A DNA stretch of 64,000 nt from JAGWRA01 sp963711505 (lineage in GTDB: Bacteria; Acidobacteriota; Vicinamibacteria; Vicinamibacterales; CAVVIG01), in NCBI GenBank assembly GCA_963711505.1, contig CAVQEJ010000006.1:62001-126000 (forward strand). The letters are read 5' to 3'. The translations under genes were made by a program, and so were the position numbers. Under the pieces are notes generated by a model. It was not told where the DNA came from. It did no database searches and was given only the letters and a program-made list of their open reading frames with translations. This document shows positions 36,022 to 47,998 of the stretch, piece by piece. The stretch's first letter is position 1, and every line of letters starts with the position of its first letter.

Positions 36022-36681
36022 ATGTCGTGCCCGTTGTGTGGAAAGCGGAAGGCGCGCCGTACCTGCCCGGCGCTCGGTCGCCAGATCTGTGCGGTGTGCT
36101 GCGGCACGAAGCGCCAGGTGGAGATCCGCTGCCCGGCCGACTGCGGGTACCTGTCGGCGGCTCGCGAGCACCCGCCCGCCGCCGTCCAGCGGCAGCACGA
36201 ACACGACCTCGCCCTGCTGATGCCGATCGTGTACGACCTGCCGCGGCAACAGTCGCAGATGTTCTTCCTGCTGCAGACGGTGATCGCCCGGTACACGCCG
36301 GAAGGGATCTACTCCCTCTTGGACGACGACGTCGCGGAGGCGGCCGGGACGCTGGCCGCCACGCTCGAGACGGAGCAGCGCGGCGTCATCTACCAGCACC
36401 GGGCGGGTACGCTGCCGGCCGAGCACCTCGCGCGGGCGCTCGAGGTGACGCTGGCCCGGGTGCGGGCCGAACCGGGCCGGTCGTTCGATCGGGATGCCGC
36501 CGGGGCCCTGCGGGCCATCGAGCGGGCCGCCCGCACGACGCGCACCCGCGAGAAGCCTCCGGGACCGGCCGTCTACCTGGCGCTCGCGCGGCGCATCGCC
36601 GACCGGCTGCCCGACCCGGAGATCGGCGGCGAGCCGGAAGCGGGCGGCGAGGCCCGGCCGACGGGGCTGGTCATCCCCTAG
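36022..36681 (+). CDS. zinc-ribbon protein of unknown function
   Basis: A 219-residue protein. The first 43 residues hold a cysteine-rich module: CPLCGKRKARRTC, then ICAVCCGTKRQVEIRC and CGYL (C3, C6, C15, C22, C25, C26, C36, C40), probably two zinc sites. The rest is helical and Arg/Glu-rich. The module occurs in bacterial proteins without assigned function. A palindromic repeat begins directly after its stop. Confidence 0.78.
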   Translation: MSCPLCGKRKARRTCPALGRQICAVCCGTKRQVEIRCPADCGYLSAAREHPPAAVQRQHEHDLALLMPIVYDLPRQQSQMFFLLQTVIARYTPEGIYSLLDDDVAEAAGTLAATLETEQRGVIYQHRAGTLPAEHLARALEVTLARVRAEPGRSFDRDAAGALRAIERAARTTRTREKPPGPAVYLALARRIADRLPDPEIGGEPEAGGEARPTGLVIP

Positions 36682-36711
36682 GTGGGGCTCTGCCCCGCAC
36701 CCCGGCTTCCT
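36682..36711. repeat. palindromic repeat R1, copy 2
   Basis: GTGGGGC-tct-GCCCCGCAC directly after the stop codon; on the minus strand it extends upstream to AGCCGGGGTGCGGGGCAGAG then CCCC. It could double as a terminator. Confidence 0.6.
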
Positions 36712-36802
36712 GCGTTCCGCCCGTCGGTCGCCCCGGCTCAGGGCGTCCTGAGCCCTTCGAGGGACACTCCGGTCGCGGGCCTGCCGTGCAGGCCGCTAGG
36801 CG

Positions 36803-36811
36803 TGTTATAAT
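36803..36811 (+). promoter_or_regulatory. extended -10 promoter of rpmB
   Basis: TGTTATAAT (TGn plus perfect TATAAT at 36806-36811). No convincing -35; extended -10 promoters do not need one. Leader about 40 nt. Confidence 0.6.
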
Positions 36812-36856
36812 GCGGGGTTCGTGTCGGCAAGGACTCAGTTACAGGACGGATTTCTC

Positions 36857-37048
36857 ATGGCCAAGCGTTGCGCAATCTGCGGGAAGGGTCCCGTCGTGGG
36901 ACGGATCGTCAGTCACGCCCACAACGTGAGCCCCCGGCGTTTCGAACCGAATCTCCAGACCGTTCGCGCCCTGGTGAACGGCGCCACCAAGCGGCTCCGG
37001 GTCTGCACGCGGTGCCTGCGGTCGGGCAAGGTCGTCAAGGCCGCGTAA
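36857..37048 (+). CDS. rpmB: 50S ribosomal protein L28
   Basis: A 63-residue L28 of the zinc-binding type, with cysteine pairs C5/C8 (RCAICGKGP) and C50/C53 (CTRC). ATG 36857 gives the standard MAKRC start. The Cys-containing form does not depend on zinc-limitation paralogs seen here. ridA follows 8 bp later. Confidence 0.96.
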   Translation: MAKRCAICGKGPVVGRIVSHAHNVSPRRFEPNLQTVRALVNGATKRLRVCTRCLRSGKVVKAA

Positions 37049-37056
37049 GGCACGCG

Positions 37057-37440
37057 ATGCGCGAGGCCGTCACCAGCCCGAACGCGCCCCAGGCCATCGG
37101 CCCGTACTCGCCGGCGGTCCGTGTGGGATCGATGCTGTTCGTCTCGGGCCAGATCCCGCTGGATCCGGCGACCGGCGCGATGGTGGAGGGCGACATCGCG
37201 GCCCAGACGCGCCGGGTGATGGACAACATCGGCGCGCTGCTCGAAGCCGCCGGGCTGTCGTTCGACGCGGTGGCGCGGACCACGATCTACCTGACCGACC
37301 TCGGCGACTTCGCCGCCGTGAACGCCGTGTATGGCACCTGCTTCTCGGCGCCGGCGCCGGCCCGGGCCACGGTGCAGGTCGGCGCGCTCCCCAAGGGCGC
37401 CCGCGTCGAAATCGACGTCATCGCCGTCGCCGGCCGCTGA
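37057..37440 (+). CDS. ridA: RidA-family imine/enamine deaminase
   Basis: A 127-residue RidA that hydrolyses reactive 2-aminoacrylate and related imines. NAPQAIGPYSPAVRVG, LFVSGQIPLDP and ARATVQVGALPKGARVEID, with the substrate-binding arginine, are all present. It lies directly after rpmB. Confidence 0.95.
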   Translation: MREAVTSPNAPQAIGPYSPAVRVGSMLFVSGQIPLDPATGAMVEGDIAAQTRRVMDNIGALLEAAGLSFDAVARTTIYLTDLGDFAAVNAVYGTCFSAPAPARATVQVGALPKGARVEIDVIAVAGR

Positions 37441-37449
37441 CGGCTCCCC

Positions 37450-39607
37450 TCACTTCGCCGCCCGCTCCACGTCAATCACACCCGTCACGTTCCGCAGCAC
37501 CTTGATCACCTTCTGCAGGTGCTTCAGATCACTGATCTCGACGGTCACGTCGACGCGCCCGCGGTGGTCGTCGCCGGCGCGCGCCTCGGCGTTGGTGATG
37601 TTGGCGTTCACGTCGGCGATCTTCGAGCTGATGTCGCCCAGAATGCCCTTGCGATCCTCGACCTGGATCATCAGCCGTACGGTGTAGCGGGCGGCGTCGC
37701 CGCCCTTGTCCCACTCGACGTCGATCCGCCGCTCGGGGTCGTACAGCAGGTTCACCACGTTCGGGCAGTTCGCCGAGTGCACCGACACGCCCTTGCCGCG
37801 CGTGACGTAGCCGACGATCTTCTCCCCGCGGATGGGATTGCAGCAGCGCGCGCGGAAGACCATCACGTCGTCGATCCCGCGCACCTTGATCTTGGCCTCG
37901 CCCGTGCCCAGCACGCGGCGCACCACGGACGCCACGCCGTGCTCGGGCGCCTTCTCCTGGAGCTTCTCCGGCGGCACGAGCTTCGCCAGCACCTGCCGCG
38001 CCGACAGCTTTCCGTACCCGATCGCCGCGTACACGTCCTCGGGCCGCTGCAGCCCGCTGTCGCCCAGCACCCGGCTGAAGCCGTCGGCCTCGATGAGCGT
38101 CTTCGGGCTCAGATCGAAGCGGCGCGCCTCCTTCTCGAAGAGGCGGCGGCCCAGTTCGGTGCTGCGCGTCTTCTCCTGCGCGTGGATGACGTGCCGGATC
38201 TTGTTGCGGGCGCGCGACGTGACGACGAAGTTCAGCCAGTCGCGGCTCGGCTTGTGCGCCGACTGGGTGACGATCTCGACGATGTCGCCGTTCTTCAGCC
38301 GCGTCCGCAGCGGCACGATCTTGCCGTTCACCCGCGCCCCGACGCACTGATGGCCCACGTCGGTGTGGATGGCGTACGCGAAGTCGACCGTGGTGGCGTT
38401 GCGCGGCAGCGCCTTCACCTCGCCCTTCGGCGTGAAGGTATAGACCTCCTCGGGATACAGGTCCACCTTGAGGTTCTGGATGAACTCCTGCGGATCCCGC
38501 ACCTCCTGCTGCCACTCGATCAGCTGCCGCATCCACTGGAAGTAGCGCTCGTCGCGGGAGTCCCCGACGCGACCCTCCTTGTACTTCCAGTGCGCGGCGA
38601 TCCCCTCCTCGGCCCGCCGGTGCATCTCCTCGGTCCGGATCTGCACCTCGAACGGGAACCCGTGCTCGCTGATGACCGACGTGTGGAGCGACTGGTAGCC
38701 GTTGGGCCGCGGCATCGCGATGAAGTCCTTGATGCGGCCCGGCACCGGCGGCCACGTCTGGTGGATGATGCCGAGCGCCGCGTAGCAGTCCTTCACGCTC
38801 TCGGTGATGATGCGGAGCGCCACGAAGTCGTACACCTGATCGAGATCGATCTTCTGCCGCTTGAGCTTCTCGCTGATGCTGTACAATCGCTTGATGCGTC
38901 CGTCGATCGAGACGATCGGAACCTGCGCTTCGGCCAGCGTGGCCGTGATCGTGCGCTTCAGCCCCTCGACGGTTCCTTCGATCGACTTGCGCTTGGCCTC
39001 GACCCGCGCCCGGAGCGCGGCGTAGACCTTCGGCTCGAGGGTACTTGAACGACAGCTCCTCGAGCTCGTTCTTCACCTTGCTCATCCCGAGCCGGTTCGC
39101 AATCGGCGCGTAGATGTCGAGTGTCTCCTGGGCGATCTTGACGCGGCGCTCCTCCGGCAGGTGGCCGAGCGTCCGCATGTTGTGCAGCCGGTCGGCGAGC
39201 TTCACCAGGATGACCCGGATGTCGTCGACCATCGCCAGGAGCATCTTGCGGAAGTTCTCCGCCTGGCGCTCCTCGCTCGAGGAGAAGGGAATGGCGCCGA
39301 TCTTCGTGACCCCTTCGACCACGTGCGCCACTTCCGGGCCGAACAGCTCCCGGATCCGGTCGATCGAGGTCAGCGTGTCCTCGACAACGTCGTGCAGCAG
39401 CCCGGCCGCAATCGTCACGACGTCGAGCTTCATGTCGGCGAGCAGGTCCGCCACCTCGAGCGGGTGGACGAGGTACGGCTCACCCGAGTGCCTGACCTGG
39501 CCTTTGTGCTCGAATGCCGAAAATACGTAGGCCCGGCGAAGGAGCTCGAGGTCGGCATCCGGGCTGTACGCCCGGATTTTTTCCAGCAGATCCTCGAAAC
39601 GAATCAT
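37450..39607 (-). CDS. bifunctional (p)ppGpp synthetase/hydrolase (frameshift)
   Basis: About 718 residues after correction; makes and degrades the alarmone (p)ppGpp. In order: HD hydrolase (HSGEPYLVHPLEVADLL, LLHDVVEDT), synthetase (RPNGYQSLHTSV), TGS (VYTFTPKGEVKALPRNATTV) and C-terminal ACT domain. The intact HD residues suggest hydrolase is retained, i.e. a Rel/SpoT long form. The given frame breaks at the GTAC at 39041-39044, where one base is extra; correction reads LSFKYLEPKVYAALRARVE. Confidence 0.95.
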
Positions 39608-39743
39608 CGCGAATGGTGTCTAACTGATTGGAAGCGGGTCCCTTATCCTCATGATAGAGGGGCACCGCAGGGGGGTCAATCACGAAGACGGGCCCGAAGC
39701 CGCCGCCAGACCGGTGCCGGCCCGGCCGGGACGACGCGAGTTC

Positions 39744-39773
39744 TTGACTTGCGTTTTTTCGCTTCACTATACT
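39744..39773 (+). promoter_or_regulatory. promoter of TPR lipoprotein gene
   Basis: TTGACT (39744-39749), 18-bp spacer, TATACT (39768-39773). Leader about 135 nt; no hairpin of note. Confidence 0.7.
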
Positions 39774-39913
39774 GGCCCGTCTTGGCGGCAGTCTTTTTTC
39801 CGTTCTTGCACGTCTCAGTCGGTCCGTGGTGGAAGGCAGTGTTCGGGACGGCCACGGCCGACCGGACTTGAAACAGCGAGCCTGCGTCGGAGTAGGCGAG
39901 TAAGGGAGGCACG

Positions 39914-40879
39914 ATGCGCATGCGGTTGAGGGGAGCGCTGCTCGGGGTCGTAGCAGTGCTGGCCCTGTCGTCGCTTGTAGCCTGCGCGAAGATCGGTCAG
40001 CTGAAAGCCATGAAGTCCTTCAAGGACGCCAATGTGCTCTATCAGCAGCAGGAATACACGAAGGCGGCAGCGTTGTACGAAGACGCGGTGGCGAACGACC
40101 CGACCATGGGTCAGGCCTACTTCTTCCTGGCGAACAGCTACGACAACCTGTACAAGCCGGGTCGTAAGGGAGAGGCGGAGAACGACGCCTATCTGACCAA
40201 GGCCGTGGCCGACTATCAGAAGGCCGCCGATCTGCTCCCGACGACGGATCCGGCGAACGCGAAGCTGAAGAACCTCGCGCTGCAGTACCTGGTGGCGTCC
40301 TACGGGCCGGACAAGCTGAACGACCCCAACAAGGCGCTGCCGGTCATCAAGCAGATGATTCAGCTCGATCCGTCCGAGCCGGCGAACTACTTCAAGCTGT
40401 CTCAGATCTACGAGGACGCCGGCCAGTACGACCTCGCCGAGCAGACCCTGCTCCAGGCGAAGCAGGTCAAGCCGGACGACGCCTCGGTCTATCTGCAGCT
40501 GGCCGGCTTCTACAACCGGCAGGGGGAGTTCGACAAGACGATCGAGGCCCTCCAGGAGCGGATCCAGAAGGATCCGAACAATCCCGAGGCCTACTACACC
40601 GTCGCCACCTACTACTGGGACAAGGCGTACCGGGACGCCTCTCTGAAGGACCCCCAGAAGCTCGACTACGTGAACAAGGGGATCGACGCCGTCGATCAGG
40701 CCCTCAAGATCAAGCCGGACTACATGGAGGCGCTCGTCTACAAGAACCTCCTCCTCCGGCTCGAGGCGAACCTGATCAAGGACCCCAAGAAGCAGCAGGA
40801 GCTCATCAAGCAGGCCGACAAGCTGCGCGACCAGGCCAACGAGCTCCGCAAGCAGAAGGCCGCCGGCGTCGGCGACTGA
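39914..40879 (+). CDS. TPR-repeat lipoprotein
   Basis: A 321-residue protein with a lipoprotein signal (hydrophobic GALLGVVAVLALSSLVAC, lipid-bearing C24). Several tetratricopeptide repeats follow, for example YTKAAALYEDAVANDPTMGQ, YDLAEQTLLQAKQVKPDDAS and FDKTIEALQERIQKDPNNPE, and a Lys-rich C-terminal coil. Probably a scaffold at the cell envelope. GGGAGG lies 6 nt before ATG, and a textbook terminator follows, so it is a single-gene unit. Confidence 0.9.
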   Translation: MRMRLRGALLGVVAVLALSSLVACAKIGQLKAMKSFKDANVLYQQQEYTKAAALYEDAVANDPTMGQAYFFLANSYDNLYKPGRKGEAENDAYLTKAVADYQKAADLLPTTDPANAKLKNLALQYLVASYGPDKLNDPNKALPVIKQMIQLDPSEPANYFKLSQIYEDAGQYDLAEQTLLQAKQVKPDDASVYLQLAGFYNRQGEFDKTIEALQERIQKDPNNPEAYYTVATYYWDKAYRDASLKDPQKLDYVNKGIDAVDQALKIKPDYMEALVYKNLLLRLEANLIKDPKKQQELIKQADKLRDQANELRKQKAAGVGD

Positions 40880-40913
40880 GACGGCGATTCCGCCGCAGGC
40901 TGAAATCATTCAG

Positions 40914-40949
40914 GGCCGCGTCTCTCTCAGGGACGCGGCCATTTTTTTT
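40914..40949 (+). terminator. intrinsic terminator
   Basis: GGCCGCGTC (40914-40922) / GACGCGGCC (40932-40940), then A and eight T. Confidence 0.93.
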
Positions 40950-41559
40950 CGCTCCCACCGGGCCTGCCCTCTCCCGGCGGCTCCCCCGCGACGCAGGAAC
41001 GGCAGAGCCGTCTTCCCCCGTCCGCCCTGACGTCACCTGCCCGGCCAGCCAGGAGGCCTTACGAGGCCCTCAGTGTCAGACCGCCCATGGGGGGGCACGA
41101 CAGGCCGCTGAGCCCGCTGTCGCGGCTTGAGCCACCCCTCCCCGACCATCCGCCGACTGCGTCCCGGCGGCAGGGGGCCAGCGGAGAGCCCTGCTGGCCC
41201 AGGGGGGAGCCCCCCGCAGCGAGTGACCTCTTCCAGGCGCCTCCGGAACCCCTCCGATGGCAGAAAGCCGAATGCCGGTGGTGTGAGGGGGCACGCCCCA
41301 GCTCCCATCTGTTCCTGAGGCAGCCCGTCAGCCACTTGACGGTGTAGCGGGATCGACTATGCGCGGCGGCCGGGAGGCCTGGCGCGCGGTCCTGTTGACG
41401 AGGGAGGGCCACACAGCGCCCTGCGCTCCCGCCGACGGCCTGCCGTGGGGCCAAGGGTGCTCCGGCCTGCTGGGTGGATTCTCCGGCGGCCAGGGAGCCC
41501 GGCACGGGGGTGCTACGGAGAGCCGGGGCCTGCTCCGAGAAGAAGGATGGCGGGCTGAC
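40950..41559. other. 610-bp hairpin-rich segment without recognisable gene
   Basis: It lies between a plus-strand terminator and a minus-strand terminator. Frames on both strands have Gly/Pro/Arg/Ser-rich, protein-unlike translations. Strong local palindromes include GGGCCAGC/GCTGGCCC (about 41177-41202), GGGGGGAGCCCCCC (about 41205-41218) and CGTCA-gccact-TGACG (about 41327-41342). I cannot match it to a known RNA class, and no good promoter is visible. Confidence 0.5.
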
Positions 41560-41598
41560 AAGAAAGGCGGCGACCCGGGTCTGCCGGATCGCCGCCTT
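41560..41598 (-). terminator. intrinsic terminator of the tonB-exb operon
   Basis: On the minus strand AAGGCGGCGA (41598-41589) / TCGCCGCCTT (41573-41564) followed by TCTTGT, 29 nt after the exbD stop. Confidence 0.85.
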
Positions 41599-41626
41599 GA
41601 GGAATGGATGGACCTGATCTGTCGGT

Positions 41627-42097
41627 CTAGCTGCCGGACTGTACGCCGGCGGCCTGACGCATGCCGGTGGTGACGATGCCGACCTTTTCGACACCGGCGC
41701 CCTTGGCGGCGTCAATGACGCTGACGATGTCGGAGTAGCGGAGCGACGGGGCTCCGACGATGAACATCGTCTTTTCGGTGCGCTGCTCGAAGATCTTCTG
41801 GAGGCGATCCGCCAGGTCCTGCATCTGCACATCCTGCTTGTTGATCGTGATGTGCCGATCGGCCGTCATTTCGAGCACGATCTGGTTCGCGTCGGGCTGC
41901 TGCTGCTGCGCGTTCTTGGTCTGCGCGGGCAGGTTGATATCGAGCCCTTTCTGGGTCAGGGGCAGGGCGGCCATGAAGATGACCAGCAACACGAGCAGCA
42001 CGTCGATGAGCGGCGTGACGTTCATGTCACAACTGGTGTGCAGCGCTTCGCCTTTGACGACGGTATCGGCGCCGTGATGTTTATGTGCGTGCTTCAT
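41627..42097 (-). CDS. ExbD/TolR-family protein 1
   Basis: A 156-residue inner-membrane protein with one N-terminal helix (VLLVLLVIFMAALPL) carrying the proton-pathway aspartate in NVTPLIDVLLV, then a periplasmic domain (SLRYSDIVSVIDAAKGAGVEKVGIV). It is the last of two exbD genes in tandem, 2 bp after the other, and is part of the TonB energising complex. Confidence 0.92.
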   Translation of the reverse strand: MKHAHKHHGADTVVKGEALHTSCDMNVTPLIDVLLVLLVIFMAALPLTQKGLDINLPAQTKNAQQQQPDANQIVLEMTADRHITINKQDVQMQDLADRLQKIFEQRTEKTMFIVGAPSLRYSDIVSVIDAAKGAGVEKVGIVTTGMRQAAGVQSGS

Positions 42098-42099
42098 GA

Positions 42100-42538
42100 C
42101 TACTGGCCTCCCCCGCCGCCGCCCACCTTCTTGTCGGTGATGAGGCCGACGTCCTCAACGCCCGCCTGGCGCAGTGCATCCATGGCGTCCATGACGGCAC
42201 TGTACCTGGACGTCCTCGTCGGCCTTGATGACCACCAGCTGGTCGTGCTTGTCGGCCAGAATGTCAGTGAGCTTGGACGCCAGCTCGGCGTCGCTGCCGA
42301 CGGGGATCGAGTTCAGGAAGAGGTTCTTGCTGGCGTCGATGGCGACCACGGTCTGGTCCTGCGTGTCCGGCTTGTCCACCGTATTGGCGGCCATTGGCAG
42401 CTTGACGTCGACGCCCTTCTGCAACAGCGGCGCGATGAGCATGATGATGATCAGGAGCACCAGCATGACGTCGACGAGCGGCGTCACGTTGATGTCCGAC
42501 TTCACCTTCCCACGATCGCTGCCAACGTTCATACCCAT
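42100..42538 (-). CDS. ExbD/TolR-family protein 2 (frameshift)
   Basis: About 145 residues after correction. NVTPLVDVMLVLLIIIMLI contains the proton-path aspartate; the periplasmic domain follows. The given frame breaks at the GTAC at 42202-42205 (reads VQVQCRHGRHG); removing one base gives VQYSAVMDAMDALRQAGVED and a Gly-rich end with stop at 42100-42102. Two different ExbDs next to one ExbB suggest a hetero-oligomeric or dual-use motor. Confidence 0.92.
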
Positions 42539-42644
42539 AGGGCAGGTCTCCTCGAAAGCTTCGGACGGGATTCGGGAGCGGTGCCGACGCCGTCCGGCGA
42601 TCGGACGGCATCACACGCCCCCGCAAATCGAACTTCCCGGGCCG

Positions 42645-43316
42645 CTAGGCCGTCTTCTTGATGAAGTAGTCGACGAGCTCCGACGAGGAGTTGTCCATCT
42701 CCACGTTGAAGGACTCGATCCGGCCGGTCAGGTAGTTGTAGAACCAGACGGCCGGGATGGCGACCACCAGCCCGAGCGCGGTCTCGACCAGCGCTTCCGA
42801 GATGCCCGCCGAGACGGCGCCGATGCCGCCCGATCCGGTGGCCGCGATGCCCTGGAAGGCCGCGATGACGCCGACGACCGTGCCGAGCAGCCCGACGAAC
42901 GGGGCGGTCGAGCCGATGGTCGCCAGGGCGGCCACGCCCTTCTTCAGGTCCGAGGCCGTGAGGGCCGAGGCGCGCTGAATCGACCGACGGACGGTGTCGA
43001 CGAGGTCTTCACGACTGAGCCCGCCACCGCTCTCCTGCTGGAACTGGTACTCCTGCAGACCGGCGAGCACGACCTTGGCCAGGTGGCTGTAGCGGTAGTT
43101 CTTCGACGAGGAGACCGCGATCGCGTCCTTCAGACGGCCTTCCTTGAGGTGCTTGGCCACCTGCGGCGCGTAGACCTTCGACTGATTCCGCGCCTGCGTG
43201 AACGTGAAGATCCGCTCGATCGCGACGCCGAACGACCACATCGACATGATGAAGAGAACGCCGGCCACCAGCTTGGCCACGATCGACATCTGCTGCCACA
43301 TTTGCATCAAGTCCAC
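42645..43316 (-). CDS. ExbB/TolQ/MotA-family proton channel
   Basis: A 223-residue protein with three membrane helices: the first near residues 13-33, and two around LATIGSTAPFVGLLGTVVGV and LVETALGLVVAIPAVWFYNYL, the MotA/TolQ/ExbB signature. It harvests proton-motive force for TonB. GTG 43316 has GGGAGGG 6 nt upstream; ATG 43307 is the alternative. Confidence 0.94.
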   Translation of the reverse strand: MDLMQMWQQMSIVAKLVAGVLFIMSMWSFGVAIERIFTFTQARNQSKVYAPQVAKHLKEGRLKDAIAVSSSKNYRYSHLAKVVLAGLQEYQFQQESGGGLSREDLVDTVRRSIQRASALTASDLKKGVAALATIGSTAPFVGLLGTVVGVIAAFQGIAATGSGGIGAVSAGISEALVETALGLVVAIPAVWFYNYLTGRIESFNVEMDNSSSELVDYFIKKTA

Positions 43317-43407
43317 AGTCCACCCTCCCGGAATACCTGACTGATTAGAACGCGTTTTTCCCGGCTGCCTGCGCCGCGCGCAGACCGACTCTCGTGATCC
43401 GTGTGCG

Positions 43408-44119
43408 TTACTGAAGCGTGAAGTTGACCGTGACCGTCATGATGACCGGCACCGGCACCCCGTTCAGCAGGGTCGGCGTGAACACCCACTGCTTGACCGC
43501 CGTGAGCGCCGCCTGATCGAGCAGCGGAATCGACCGCAGAACCTTGGCTTCCTGGACATGGCCGTCCGTCCCGATTGTCGCCTCGATGATGACTACCCCC
43601 TGAACACGCGCCGCCTGCGCAATCTGGGGATACACCGGCGCAACATTCTTGATCTTCGTCGGCGGCTTGATGTTGCCGCCCACCCGGACCGGCTTCGGAG
43701 GCGGCGGGGGCGGCGGGGGCGCCGGCAGTCCGCCGGTCACACCACCCATGATGCCACCCGGCACGCCTCCCTCGACCCCGCCGGCCACGGCGGCGCCCAG
43801 ATCGGCCAGGCCGGTCTCGGGCTTGATCTCAGCGGGAGCCTGCACCGGCGCCACGTTCTGCTGCACCGGCTGCGGCTTCGGCGCCGCGGCCACCTTCGGA
43901 GGCGGCGGCGGAGGCGGCGGCGGGGGCGGCGGCGGGGCCGCCACGAACGCCATCATCTGCGGCGGCGTCGGCAGGGCGCCGGCGGCCATCAGCGGGATGA
44001 TGATGAGAGCCCCGATAATCGCCGTGTGGGCAATGATCGACAGCGGTACCGGTGTACCACTTCTTGCTGCCCACCTTGATCGATGGTTCGACGATATCGC
44101 CGAACATATCCTTTGGCAC
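43408..44119 (-). CDS. TonB-family energy transducer (frameshift)
   Basis: About 236 residues after correction. An N-terminal helix (LSIIAHTAIIGALIIIPLMA) is followed by a proline stretch, a Gly/Val linker and the C-terminal TonB domain (YPQIAQAARVQGVVIIEATI, VPVIMTVTVNFTLQ). The frame breaks at 44045-44050, GGTACC with one extra base; the two halves join as KKWYTVPLSIIAH. GTG 44119 is chosen because AGGAGG lies 9 nt upstream. Probably drives outer-membrane receptor uptake. Confidence 0.9.
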
Positions 44120-44175
44120 GGGTCTTATCCTCCTGCTCTCGTCGCGTGCAACGGGCCCAGGCCGCAAGGCCGGCG

Positions 44176-44205
44176 ATTATAGCTAGACAAAAAAACAGGT
44201 GTCAA
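44176..44205 (-). promoter_or_regulatory. consensus promoter of the tonB-exb operon
   Basis: On the minus strand a perfect TTGACA (44205-44200), 18-bp spacer and perfect TATAAT (44181-44176). GGTGTC (44199-44204) and GACACC (about 44226-44231) form an inverted pair overlapping the -35 that may be an operator. Confidence 0.8.
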
Positions 44206-44360
44206 ACGAACCGATACAGCCTTAGACACCGGAAATCAAAAAATGGCGTCAGCTCTGAAACCCGGCAATTGTCAGCAAGTGTCTCCGTGAGGCCGGCAGC
44301 AACTTGCAGCGAGGGGCGCATTCTATCGAGCCGCCCCCGCAGAGGTCAACGGGAAATCTG

Positions 44361-44396
44361 GCCGCTGCGGGCCCGGTCGGCCGGATCCGCAGCGGC
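44361..44396 (-). terminator. hairpin after hppA
   Basis: GCCGCTGCGG / CCGCAGCGGC, a perfect 10-bp stem 13 nt beyond the hppA stop; only a short ATTT follows on the minus strand. Confidence 0.55.
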
Positions 44397-44408
44397 TGTC
44401 GGCTTTCG

Positions 44409-46961
<2,553 letters not shown>

Positions 46962-47167
46962 GACACCTCTCTCGCGTCTCAACGAGACCACTCGACTCAC
47001 GACGAACAACGACCCCACGACCACTGCAACCAGAAGACGACGAAGGACCGCAGAATGACGGACGATGCGAACGGTCCGGCCTCCGGGCGCACGCTCCGGC
47101 CGGACGGCGACCCCGGAAACCCCGGATTATAGGCGATGTCCCTCCGGCGGCGAAGCCGGTCCTCCGG

Positions 47168-47794
47168 CTACGTCCGGAGCGCCCGCGGCCGCTCGGCCGC
47201 CGGCTCGCTGAGGCTCCGGACCCGGCCCGGCAGCGCCATCCCGCCGGTCAGGAAGATCCGGATTCCCTCCTCGACGGTCAGATCGGGAAACGTGGTTCGG
47301 CTCCGCGGGCAGATCACGACGTCGCCCAGGTACAGGTGGTTCGTCGGCACGTAGACCGCCACCAGCGCCTCGGGGCCCGCCCCGCGATCGACGGTGAATT
47401 CCTTCGTCAGGAAGCCGAGGGCGAGGCCGCGCGGCGCCTCATCGATGAGCACCACCCGCTTGAACCCGTACTCGTTGTCGGGCGAGAAGGCGACGATGAG
47501 CTGCTTGACCGGCGCGTAGATCGTCCGGAAGACCGGCACGCGGAGCAGGTAGGTCTCGGTTCGCTGGAGGATCCGCTTGCCGATGACGTTGGTCGCGAAC
47601 ACGCCGACCGCCAGGATGGCGGCAGCCGTCGTGAAGACGCCGAGGCCGGGAATCCGCTGGCCCAGCAGCCGGTCGTACAGCGGCGTCGTCAGGCCGTCGA
47701 CGATGCCGAACAGCCAGAAGCAGGCGGCCACGCTGATGAAGAGCGGCACCGTGACGAAGAAGCCGGCGAGAAAGCTTCGGCGCAGCCACTGCAT
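47168..47794 (-). CDS. DUF502-family membrane protein
   Basis: A 208-residue protein with two N-terminal helices (SFLAGFFVTVPLFISVAACF and FTTAAAILAVGVFATNVIG), then the DUF502 blocks VPVFRTIYAPVKQLI and YVPTNHLYLGDVVICPR. Function unknown for the family. It stands alone after secF. Confidence 0.9.
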   Translation of the reverse strand: MQWLRRSFLAGFFVTVPLFISVAACFWLFGIVDGLTTPLYDRLLGQRIPGLGVFTTAAAILAVGVFATNVIGKRILQRTETYLLRVPVFRTIYAPVKQLIVAFSPDNEYGFKRVVLIDEAPRGLALGFLTKEFTVDRGAGPEALVAVYVPTNHLYLGDVVICPRSRTTFPDLTVEEGIRIFLTGGMALPGRVRSLSEPAAERPRALRT

Positions 47795-47998
47795 GATGGA
47801 TTCGGGTCCCGCGACGTCAGGTCCGGGCGGACCGGTGAGTGCCGTCGGCCGGGTGTGTCGACCTCACAAACGCGACCACGGACGGTCTGGAGCCGGGAGT
47901 CCGGCCCCCGGTATCGTCTTGCCGGCGGGCGCGCGGGCGGGGTGCCGGGGCACGCCGGCCGGCGGCGGCTCCGGACGTCCTGCGCCCTGGCCCGGTCT

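Noticed and set aside
41033..41335. 100-residue minus-strand ORF in the gene-free segment
   Set aside because: Gly/Pro/Arg-rich translation, no RBS and overlapping strong hairpins; kept as unexplained DNA.
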